Source: a virus
Strand: one strand, 5' to 3'
Length of the DNA stretch: 37,606 nt
IMG/VR virus record: IMGVR_UViG_3300032242_000050
Location: 1 to 37,606 of that record
Part shown: piece by piece, positions 24,901 through 30,702 of the stretch
Numbering within the stretch: the stretch's first letter is position 1
How the letters are laid out: each line of letters starts with the position of its first letter
Notes under the pieces: generated by a model
What the model was told of the DNA's origin: nothing
Database searches by the model: none
What the model saw: the letters and a program-made list of their open reading frames with translations, nothing else
Program-made: the position numbers and the translations under genes

Positions 24901-25263
24901 TGGAACTATCTGTCCGAGATCTAAGTCTGCTCTTACAACATATGCCGAGTTACTTACTCCGAGATAGCTATAAGCTGCCTGTAGACCGTACTCATTTAGC
25001 TCACCACCATGTATTGGATTCTGGCTTGAATCTTTATAAAATAATGGAGTACCAAATATATCGCTTAGATCACGTTGGCTAGTTAGCAAGTAAGGCTTGC
25101 CGGCATTAGCCTTTAGTGTTCCAACAGCAATGCCGGTTCCACTTCCATTTGATTTATTCTCTTTTGTAGATACTATTAATAGTGGTCTAGTACCTGGTTC
25201 TGCTGGTACGTAAAAGCTTTCATTAATTACTTGTACTTCTACGCCTGGTGAATTTAATGCCAT
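21916..25263 (-). CDS. 18: Tail sheath protein gp18, expanded
   Basis: The contractile sheath protein has the usual N-terminus (MALNSPGVEVQVINES, about 1-110) and C-terminal sheath core (about 800-1115: VVVKHLKALVDTNQ, LIACPGYTELI, SLDRVNVARLVVYLRGQLAKL, FEPNDKITRDELKSAAESIMLELV). Its 1115 residues compare with 659 in T4. The extra sequence (about 130-760) is beta-rich and includes repeated short modules with a G-x-L/I-W turn and W-x-x-W strands, for example near 131-150, 355-388, 590-618 and 655-687. These are probably surface domains. AGGAG lies 7 nt before the ATG. Confidence 0.92.
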   Translation of the reverse strand: MALNSPGVEVQVINESFYVPAEPGTRPLLIVSTKENKSNGSGTGIAVGTLKANAGKPYLLTSQRDLSDIFGTPLFYKDSSQNPIHGGELNEYGLQAAYSYLGVSNSAYVVRADLDLGQIVPSATAPSSLPNDGTYWFDVRDTHFGVFEWNGSAPTVSGGQKFSNIVPLVITDITQVDPDGLYPLGSIGKIGDYCVVSVTTTNTLYYKNRAGNWVEVGADEWAMSIPTVQSTKSNPTGLVHNNSFHINGIEVKVPTSPLTIAGIATVINTGGVGGIPLVTGVTAAVINSRLEIYSDTSLDSIDITAGTTAGGSTALVAPNASDSILGIAIKTYYTPTLSIQPHTQVPRYKASDPTPRPSGSLWIKTTNVNLGAHWVVKEWSSAIKDWVIISAPVYSDNQTAIYGLDRAGGGKNIARGTLYVQYNVDQMEKPTATFTIFRRELPDPTTIVSGVVTENTFTNGTTYTFDIAETTAGSAMLSDFITVSFTASHAISDANDLAAAINAAMPEGTNIIASVDSRNRISIRHELGGDFYLDDGSNTPLIHLGFVAYDYTSSSGTANLYAAPDGNTNHYIATNWKILKAKSSSVVPSQRPLDGTLWYTPVLDQVDIMIHNGMIWVSYLDDTSPYYPTNADPDFMTNPNGPIITATKPTTQSDGTTLRTGDIWIDTGDIENYPAMYKWDGYNLKWISVDNADQTTEDGVLFADARYNMNGTDSDMPGTITDLLYSNFIDPDAPDPDLYPRGMLLFNTRRSGNNVKRYVRDYIDPNKDNLRYNSESQESYYVDRWVNESGLAADGHGLFGRYAQRKVVVKHLKALVDTNQSIREQEIRTFNLIACPGYTELIQNMIGLNIDRKQTAFVIGDTPFRLPSDATSINDWGSNARVVIDNGEDGLFSHDEYLGVYYPSGYTTDNNGNNIVVPASHMVLRSIALSDGVSFPWFAPAGTRRGKVSNATSVGYVDAMTGEWQSISLNEGQRDTLYAVAINPITFLTGAGIVIFGQKTRASNASSLDRVNVARLVVYLRGQLAKLAKPYIFEPNDKITRDELKSAAESIMLELVGQRGIYDYLVVCDESNNTPSRIDRNELYLDIAIEPVKAVEFIFIPLRLKNTGEIAGLGK

Positions 25264-25276
25264 CTTGGATCTCCTG

Positions 25277-25309
25277 TATAACAGACTTCAATAATATTTA
25301 GTTGTTATA
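25277..25309. repeat. Inverted repeat around the gp18 promoter
   Basis: TATAACA at 25277-25283 and TGTTATA at 25303-25309 are perfect inverted arms with a 19-nt spacer that contains the putative -10 motif. It could be an operator or an RNA hairpin, or chance in A/T-rich DNA. Confidence 0.35.
25295..25302 (-). promoter_or_regulatory. Possible late promoter ACTAAATA for gp18
   Basis: Two bases differ from TATAAATA. The position gives a leader of about 26 nt with AGGAG before ATG 25263. It lies in the loop of the inverted repeat TATAACA/TGTTATA (25277-25309). Confidence 0.4.
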
Positions 25310-25325
25310 AGAGAAAACAGCGTTT

Positions 25326-25360
25326 ATAGATAGCCAAAAAGGCGTCCTAAAGGTATCTAT
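25326..25360 (+). promoter_or_regulatory. Nested inverted repeats upstream of the zinc-ribbon gene
   Basis: ATAGATA (25326-25332) pairs with TATCTAT (25354-25360), enclosing GCC-AAAAA-GGC (25333-25343) and CCTAAAGG (25346-25353, partly self-complementary). The element sits just before the plus-strand late promoter. AAAGGTA recurs at 25349, 25371 and 25381. Confidence 0.3.
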
Positions 25361-25363
25361 CTT

Positions 25364-25371
25364 TATAAATA
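25364..25371 (+). promoter_or_regulatory. T4 late promoter TATAAATA for the zinc-ribbon gene
   Basis: An exact TATAAATA 23 nt before ATG 25395. The leader would contain AAAGG at 25381-25385 as ribosome site. Confidence 0.68.
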
Positions 25372-25394
25372 AAGGTAACTAAAGGTAAAGTGAT

Positions 25395-25718
25395 ATGAGC
25401 GATAGAAAACTATGTAAAGTATGTAATTTTAATTTAAGGGCAATTAACTATAAAACTGCTGATAAGATTTATTATCGGACGATGTGTGATCCCTGTATGC
25501 GTGTACAGAAAAAAGGTCAAACTCCTCGTTGGGTCAGAGAAGGTTATAAGAAACGTGTAAAATGCGAAGCGTGTGGATTTATTCCTAAATATCAAGAACA
25601 ACTTACTGTACTAGATTATAGTAACACATTCAAAACCTTGTGCTTAAATTGTGAAGGTGCTGCTAAAGTCACTAATAGGATAGAAATTAAGAGAGGTGAC
25701 TTAAAACCCGATTTTTAA
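25395..25718 (+). CDS. Double zinc-ribbon protein, degenerate HNH-like
   Basis: The 107-aa protein has two pairs of CxxC motifs: C7/C10 with C31/C34 (KLCKVC, CDPC) and C57/C60 with C83/C86 (CEACGF, LCLNC). The second pair has the spacing of the zinc scaffold of HNH nucleases (CxxC, a short core, then TLCxNC). However, the catalytic His-Asn-His residues are missing: the core reads QLTVLDYSNTFKT. This suggests a nuclease-derived but inactive DNA- or RNA-binding protein. I recall related marine phage proteins with an HVDG-like core. It is an isolated plus-strand late gene and overlaps the 3' end of dNMP kinase by 32 nt. Confidence 0.72.
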   Translation: MSDRKLCKVCNFNLRAINYKTADKIYYRTMCDPCMRVQKKGQTPRWVREGYKKRVKCEACGFIPKYQEQLTVLDYSNTFKTLCLNCEGAAKVTNRIEIKRGDLKPDF

Positions 25719-26271
25719 GATCGTCTAGTGTTCCATTATTTTCTAAGGTCTTATCAAATTTAGATCTTGCCCATTCCCATTCACTGGAGTGTATATGATT
25801 AGGTGGTGAGCCACCTAATTGGTATTGTACAAACCACTTAGGATCAGGACCACGCTTAATACACCAGATCTCGCCGCCAATCTTTTTGATTAGATTAATC
25901 TCGTTAGGAAAGCGTGTATCAGGGATAACATAGTTCTTATCTTGTTCTATCTTACGTTCTAAGCTTGCGATCCAGATATCCTGATGGAACCCTGCTCGAC
26001 AAACTTCAGTCCCCCACAACTGTAGAACTAACCTAGGAGTTAGATCGGGAATACCTAAACGCTTTGCCCACCATGGGTCAACTTGTTCTCGCCATTCTCT
26101 GCTCTCAGCAGTAGATCCTTCAAGCAATTGTCGATCCCAACTAAACACAGCAGCCACAGCATCTTTTAAACTGTCGGCAAAACTAAGAGATTTAAATCCG
26201 CACATTCCTATTAGGACATCTGATACGGTTCCTTTGCCCGAACCGATAAGGCCACATACGCCAATGATCAT
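25687..26271 (-). CDS. Deoxynucleoside monophosphate kinase (gp1-like)
   Basis: The 194-aa kinase phosphorylates dNMPs for phage DNA synthesis. It has Walker A GLIGSGKGT at 7-15, FADSLKDAVAAVF near 36-48 (matching LAGPIKDALAYAW in T4 gp1), LQLWGTEVCRAGFHQDIW (matching LMQALGTDLIVNNFDRMYW) and YVIPDTRFPNEI (matching YIVPDTRQDHEM). It is shorter than T4 gp1 (241). It is placed between neck and sheath genes rather than with replication genes, so it may be expressed late. ATG 26269-26271. Confidence 0.88.
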   Translation of the reverse strand: MIIGVCGLIGSGKGTVSDVLIGMCGFKSLSFADSLKDAVAAVFSWDRQLLEGSTAESREWREQVDPWWAKRLGIPDLTPRLVLQLWGTEVCRAGFHQDIWIASLERKIEQDKNYVIPDTRFPNEINLIKKIGGEIWCIKRGPDPKWFVQYQLGGSPPNHIHSSEWEWARSKFDKTLENNGTLDDLKNRVLSHLS

Positions 26272-26302
26272 TATTTAATAATAATATAGAAGTGTATTCT
26301 TG

Positions 26303-27061
26303 TCAACCTATAATAAAGGTATAGCCCTGACCGCCGGTTACTTGTGTAGCTAACTCAGTTTCTAAACGTTCTATGTCAGATTTGGCTTCACCCTTAATAG
26401 CAGTACCATTAAGTGATCCACCGCCCTGTGGACCTGCGATTTGGCTAAACTTCTCACGTGCCTCACCGATCATCATCTTACAAGTAGCTAGTGTATAATC
26501 TTTGAGCCATTGATTAGCATAGATATCTTCTAGTATAACAAAGTCCGGACGGTAGTTATATGTCCATACTAGTATCTGTTCTGTAGTATTTGGACGCTGT
26601 GTTATAGTAAGTTTACGTGTGCTTTGATTGTAATTGTAGTTAATAAAACTACCAAACATACGTCCTACTAGTTCCTGGTATTGGGCAAACATCTCATAAG
26701 TTAATAATCCGCCCATGTTTGAACTTGATAGCAAGTAGGTATTAGTATAGGCCATATTAAATGGTTCAAAAAGTGTACCGCCATCACCTCCGCCGGATCG
26801 TGATCCAATACTGCGACGGAACAATTGTCTTACGCTTACTACTTCTTTAGGTAGCGTATATGTATTAACATTAACTTCAAGTGTTAGGAACATATAGCTT
26901 TCTTCAACTGAACTATCACCACGTTGTCTATACTTGTTTAGAGCACGATCTAGAGCTGTTTGATAGTGTATAGGATCAAGTTCTAGGTCGATCATTCCTC
27001 CACCTAGCATAGCAGTAACGTAATCATATACTTGTTGCTTTTTATCGTCTAGATTACTCAT
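26303..27061 (-). CDS. 13: Neck protein, gp13-like
   Basis: The 252-aa protein starts with the neck-type segment DYVTAMLGGGMIDLELDPIHYQTALDRALNKY, then NTYTLPKEVVSVRQLFRRSIG, ILVWTYNYRPDFVIL, and the helical YTLATCKMMIGEAREKFSQIAGPQGG. I associate this combination with gp13 of marine T4-like phages, which closes the head after packaging. T4 gp13 is 309 aa. It overlaps the stop of the 87-aa gene (ATGA). gp14 is not visible nearby, so the gp13 number rests on pattern memory and context. Confidence 0.68.
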   Translation of the reverse strand: MSNLDDKKQQVYDYVTAMLGGGMIDLELDPIHYQTALDRALNKYRQRGDSSVEESYMFLTLEVNVNTYTLPKEVVSVRQLFRRSIGSRSGGGDGGTLFEPFNMAYTNTYLLSSSNMGGLLTYEMFAQYQELVGRMFGSFINYNYNQSTRKLTITQRPNTTEQILVWTYNYRPDFVILEDIYANQWLKDYTLATCKMMIGEAREKFSQIAGPQGGGSLNGTAIKGEAKSDIERLETELATQVTGGQGYTFIIG

Positions 27062-27321
27062 AGTGCTGCTATCCTTGCTTTGAAGTCTGCAAAAGTTGTA
27101 CTAGCATCTAGTATATTCTTTAGAGTCGTTTTACTGATGCTATCGCTTTGTGGTACACCCGGCGAATAAGCACTTCCGCTATTTCCACCATCTATTCCTG
27201 TAATTCCGGTTCCATTATATAAATCTGTAAAGTTTTCTTCTGTTTTTCTAAAGGCTTCACGGATAGGATCTCCGTCTTTAGTATTTGGTCCCGAACCTAT
27301 ATTAATTGACTGTTGTGCCAT
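27058..27321 (-). CDS. Small virion-type protein, 87 aa
   Basis: INIGSGPNTKDGDPIREAFRKTEENFTDLYNG is a motif widespread in phage tail and baseplate proteins (INxGxxxNDGTGDxLRxAFxKxNxNFxELY). Here it stands almost alone, followed by a Gly/Ser linker and a helix (SKTTLKNILDASTTFADFKARIAAL). It probably plugs into another virion protein. AGGTGA precedes ATG 27319-27321 and a late motif lies 27 nt upstream. Confidence 0.78.
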   Translation of the reverse strand: MAQQSINIGSGPNTKDGDPIREAFRKTEENFTDLYNGTGITGIDGGNSGSAYSPGVPQSDSISKTTLKNILDASTTFADFKARIAAL

Positions 27322-27348
27322 GTTTCACCTAAAACGCTTTGCTTATCG

Positions 27349-27356
27349 TATTTATC
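27349..27356 (-). promoter_or_regulatory. Late promoter GATAAATA for the 87-aa/gp13 operon
   Basis: The motif is 27 nt before ATG 27321 and back to back with the plus-strand motif at 27363-27370. It gives a leader of about 22 nt with AGGTGA. Confidence 0.6.
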
Positions 27357-27362
27357 GTAAGC

Positions 27363-27370
27363 TATAAATA
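27363..27370 (+). promoter_or_regulatory. Late promoter TATAAATA for the 504-aa/gp15/Nudix operon
   Basis: An exact consensus ends 7 nt before ATG 27378. No ribosome site lies between, so the message would be leaderless or nearly so. Confidence 0.68.
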
Positions 27371-27377
27371 CTGTACC

Positions 27378-28892
27378 ATGCCAAGACTCAGTCTCTATCG
27401 CCCAGAAAAAGGAAACGATTATAAATTTATAGATAAAACTGTCTATGAGATGTTCCAAGTGGGTGGAACTGATATCTATGTACATAGATATTTAGGACCT
27501 ATTGATCCTACTAATCCTAATATAGCAACTAGTCCGTTTACGATACAAGATGTTTTATTTTTAGAAAATAGAGATAGGAAGTACGATAGCACAATACATG
27601 TTATGAGAGGTATCTATAGCATACAAGATATAGATTTTAATCTAAGTCAGTTTGGATTGTTCTTACAAAATGATACAGTATTCATGAGTGTACATATGAA
27701 TAATAGTGTAGAAATATTAGGTCGTAAACCTATAGCAGGTGATGTACTTGAATTACCACATCTTATAGATGATTTTGCTTTAAACGATTTTGCTACAAGT
27801 TTAAAGCGATTTTATGTCATTGAAGAAGTTAGCAGAGGATCTGAAGGATTCTCAGTAACTTGGTATCCGCACCTGTTTAGACTCAAATTAAAACCTATCG
27901 TTGATAGCCAAGAGTTTAAAGATATACTTGATATGCCACAAAACACAGATACATATGCTGGAGATTTCGATCCCGGTGTTACTTATTATCCAGGACAAGT
28001 TGTGAAATATAACGGTGTACTCTATAATGTTACAGCACAAGTAACTGGTGTCAATCCACCTAATGATTTATATTTTACTATAGCAGATAGCACGGATACA
28101 TTACGTGCTTTAATGAGCACCTACGATAAAGAGTTAGCTATAGATGCTGCTGTTGTAGCCGAAGCAGAATTAAATGCTCCTCAGAGCGGTTATAGCACTC
28201 GTAACTATTACACATTACAAATCGATGATCGTGGTAATGCTGCGATTAAAACAATAGATACACCAACTCCGATTAATTCTCCGGGCACAGTTGATCAGAC
28301 TACACAGACTCCAACTAAGAGTGGTTATCAAGGATATCTAGTTGGTGGTGATTTTCCTCCCAACGGATCACCGTATGGGTTTGGTATACAGTTTCCAGAC
28401 GGTCCTGCTGAAGGAGATTATTTCTTAAGGACTGATTATCTACCAACTAGGATGTTTAGGTTTGATGGCGCTCGTTGGGTTAAGTTTGAAGATAATGTGA
28501 GAATGACTATGACTAACACAGATTATAGAGAAAAACTCAAAACTAGATTTACAAATAATAAAGCCGTTACAAATATTGATCTATTATATACTGATACATT
28601 CACAGTTGCTGATCCAACAGTATTCCGTGTTACTGACTTTACTGCTTCATTAGATCTTCTAAGCAGTAAGATTATTACGAGAATAACTTATGTTAACACA
28701 TATGGTGTAGAAACATTCGTTAATGATCAGATCATGACGGTAGCCGATGTACGCAATGAAAATGGATTCTTAGCATTTATTACTGCTAATCCATTAAAAG
28801 TCGGCGATAGAATAACTTGGAATATATATCAGAGTTCAGTACCGCAGAGAGTTGCCCTTAGCAAGGCACTAAGACCAAAGGCAGATTTCTAA
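27378..28892 (+). CDS. Conserved tail or baseplate virion protein, 504 aa
   Basis: The start is ATG 27378 (MPRLSLYRPEKGNDYKFIDK); an earlier in-frame codon at 27339 lies before the promoter motif. The first ~190 residues (FQVGGTDIYVHRYLGP, DVLFLENRDRKYDSTIHVMRG, DFNLSQFGLFLQNDTVFMSVH, GRKPIAGDVLELPHLIDD, VTWYPHLFRLKLKPI) are a conserved block I know from marine T4-like phages, labelled virion structural. A variable middle includes YYPGQVVKYNGVLYNV and GDYFLRTDYLPTRMFRFDGARWVKF. Residues near the end are strand-rich. It is followed 11 nt later by gp15, suggesting a role at the tail. Confidence 0.8.
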   Translation: MPRLSLYRPEKGNDYKFIDKTVYEMFQVGGTDIYVHRYLGPIDPTNPNIATSPFTIQDVLFLENRDRKYDSTIHVMRGIYSIQDIDFNLSQFGLFLQNDTVFMSVHMNNSVEILGRKPIAGDVLELPHLIDDFALNDFATSLKRFYVIEEVSRGSEGFSVTWYPHLFRLKLKPIVDSQEFKDILDMPQNTDTYAGDFDPGVTYYPGQVVKYNGVLYNVTAQVTGVNPPNDLYFTIADSTDTLRALMSTYDKELAIDAAVVAEAELNAPQSGYSTRNYYTLQIDDRGNAAIKTIDTPTPINSPGTVDQTTQTPTKSGYQGYLVGGDFPPNGSPYGFGIQFPDGPAEGDYFLRTDYLPTRMFRFDGARWVKFEDNVRMTMTNTDYREKLKTRFTNNKAVTNIDLLYTDTFTVADPTVFRVTDFTASLDLLSSKIITRITYVNTYGVETFVNDQIMTVADVRNENGFLAFITANPLKVGDRITWNIYQSSVPQRVALSKALRPKADF

Positions 28893-28896
28893 GGAG
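28891..28896 (+). promoter_or_regulatory. Shine-Dalgarno AAGGAG placing an AUC start for gp15
   Basis: AAGGAG overlaps the preceding TAA and is followed by 7 nt and then ATC (28904-28906), exactly where homologous N-termini begin. Confidence 0.65.
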
Positions 28897-28903
28897 AGAT
28901 AAA

Positions 28904-30262
28904 ATCGAGTATTTTTATGACGGCCAAGTACGACGATATCTAGCCCAAGCATTGCGAATGCTTAGTGGGTTTAAGACTCGAGCAGGTGATGGTACTGAGA
29001 AGATAGTTCCAGTTCTCTATGGAGATATGACTAGACAAGTTGCCCAGATATTAAAAAATAATTCGGAAAATACTTTACCAAGTGCTCCACGTATTACACT
29101 TTATATCTCAGATATAGAATTAGATACTAGTAGACTAGCCGATGCCTCTTATATTAATAAAATACACATTCGCGAACGTGCAATCGATCCTAATACTAAC
29201 ACTTATACGACAACACAAGGTCAAAATTACACTATTGAAAGATTAATGCCGACTCCTTATAAATTAACTTTTAAGGCTGATATATGGACTACAAATACTG
29301 AACAGAAATTACAGGTGTTGGAACAGATACTAGTATTGTTTAATCCTAGTTTCGAAATACAAACTACTGACAACTATGTTGATTGGACGAGTTTAACTGT
29401 AGTGTATCTACAAGATGTAACATTTAGCAGTAGGACTATTCCTGTCGGAGTTGATAGTGATATCGATATTGCTACTATGGAATTTGAAACTCCCATCTGG
29501 CTAACACCACCAGGTGCATTAAAGAGATTAGGTGTTGTACAGACTGTTATTAGTAATATATTCACAGAAACTGGACAACTAACTCCAGATTTTATCGGCG
29601 GACAACCCGCTAGTCCAGTTTATGTTACTCCCGGAAATTATGGTATTATTGTAACAGATAATAGAGTTAAACTCGTAGCCGATGGTGAAAGTGTTGATAA
29701 TACCACATTTGGATTGCCTATTAAATATGGTCAAGATATTAATTGGTTTAGTCTATTAGATCAATATGGTGAATTCCGTGCAGGAGCAAGCAGCATATAT
29801 CTAAAGCAGCCGAGTGGTGCTGATATCGTCGGCGTTGCATCTATCGATTCTGTAGATCAAACAGTTATGTTAGTTAATTGGGATCCTGACACTTATCCTA
29901 CAAATACTGTTATCGCAGGACGTAGTAGTATTGATGCTATTATCGATCCACAAACTTATAATCCTAAAAATGTTGCTAATGGTATAAGATATCTAATACT
30001 AAATTCTATCGGTGATTTAAAGAATGCTACAGGTCCATCAGGTTGGAAAAATAGTAATGGATCTGATTTTTATGCTAATGAAAATGATATTATCGAATGG
30101 AATGGTTCATCATGGAATATAGTATTTCCTGCTTCAACAGTTAGAGATACAGCTTATACTAGGAATTTAAAAACTGGTACACAGTATAAGTGGGACGGTG
30201 AGGCATGGACTAAGAGTTTCGATGGTGAATATCTAGCAGGACACTGGCGTTTAGCATTATGA
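28904..30262 (+). CDS. 15: Proximal tail sheath stabiliser gp15, AUC start
   Basis: gp15 caps the tail and joins it to the neck. The frame before the first ATG (28955) reads EYFYDGQVRRYLAQALRML, matching the T4 start FGYFYNSSFRRYATLMGDL, so the gene must begin upstream. The only fitting codon is ATC 28904, 7 nt after AAGGAG, giving 452 aa. The core has APRITLYISDIELDT, PTPYKLTFKADIWTTNTEQKLQVLEQILVLFNP and MEFETPIWLTPPG, matching T4 IYELSIFTRYEDDMFQIVEQILPYFQP and LTFEVNGWMYPP. T4 gp15 has 272 aa. The extra C-terminal ~180 residues carry IIEWNGSSWNIVF and YKWDGEAWTKSF modules. Its TGA overlaps the Nudix ATG. Confidence 0.85.
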   Translation: MEYFYDGQVRRYLAQALRMLSGFKTRAGDGTEKIVPVLYGDMTRQVAQILKNNSENTLPSAPRITLYISDIELDTSRLADASYINKIHIRERAIDPNTNTYTTTQGQNYTIERLMPTPYKLTFKADIWTTNTEQKLQVLEQILVLFNPSFEIQTTDNYVDWTSLTVVYLQDVTFSSRTIPVGVDSDIDIATMEFETPIWLTPPGALKRLGVVQTVISNIFTETGQLTPDFIGGQPASPVYVTPGNYGIIVTDNRVKLVADGESVDNTTFGLPIKYGQDINWFSLLDQYGEFRAGASSIYLKQPSGADIVGVASIDSVDQTVMLVNWDPDTYPTNTVIAGRSSIDAIIDPQTYNPKNVANGIRYLILNSIGDLKNATGPSGWKNSNGSDFYANENDIIEWNGSSWNIVFPASTVRDTAYTRNLKTGTQYKWDGEAWTKSFDGEYLAGHWRLAL

Positions 30263-30696
30263 TCAAGAAAGTTAAAGGAAGCGGTGCTTTATTCTTAAGC
30301 CAGAAAACTAAGCGTTTTTTATTACTACAGAAATCTTCAGGTAAGAAAGAAGGCATCTGGGGATTAGTAGGTGGTAAGACCGAACAGGGCGAATCACTAT
30401 GGGAAGGTCTTAAACGAGAAGTCACTGAAGAGATAGGATTCTTTCCTGATGTAATTAAATCAATACCATTAGAATCATTTGTTAGCGATGATGAACATTT
30501 TAATTTCCAGACTTATGTCTGTATCGTTAAAGAAGAATTTGTTCCAACACTAAGCGACGAACATATGGGATGGGCATGGTGTTTAATTGATAAGTGGCCA
30601 AAACCTATACATCAAGGTATACGAAATACTTTAGGTAATCGTGTAACACGGGCTAAGATTGATACAATATTTGAATTGCTAGACTCTATTAATTAG
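30259..30696 (+). CDS. Nudix hydrolase
   Basis: The 145-aa enzyme has a complete Nudix box at 39-61 (G-x5-E-x7-REVTEEIGF), the metal-binding loop-helix that hydrolyses nucleoside diphosphates linked to another group. The substrate cannot be read from sequence; oxidised dNTPs, NAD-like compounds or RNA caps are all possible. The short N-terminus (KGSGALFLSQKTKRFLLLQKSS) is typical of MutT-like proteins. Its ATG overlaps the gp15 stop (ATGA), so it is translated with a tail gene from a late promoter. Confidence 0.9.
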   Translation: MIKKVKGSGALFLSQKTKRFLLLQKSSGKKEGIWGLVGGKTEQGESLWEGLKREVTEEIGFFPDVIKSIPLESFVSDDEHFNFQTYVCIVKEEFVPTLSDEHMGWAWCLIDKWPKPIHQGIRNTLGNRVTRAKIDTIFELLDSIN

Positions 30697-30702
30697 AGTC
30701 TA
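30680..30702. terminator. Perfect inverted repeat across two convergent stop codons
   Basis: TAGACTCTA (30680-30688) and TAGAGTCTA (30694-30702) are exact inverted arms around TTAAT. The stops of the Nudix gene (30694-30696) and the fibre gene (30693-30695) overlap inside it. It would form a hairpin in both transcripts and probably separates the convergent operons, although no U-tract follows. Confidence 0.6.

Noticed and set aside
25326-25360. tRNA gene in the nested inverted repeats
   Set aside because: Too short, with no anticodon arm or T-loop sequence; no tRNA was recognised anywhere in the window.
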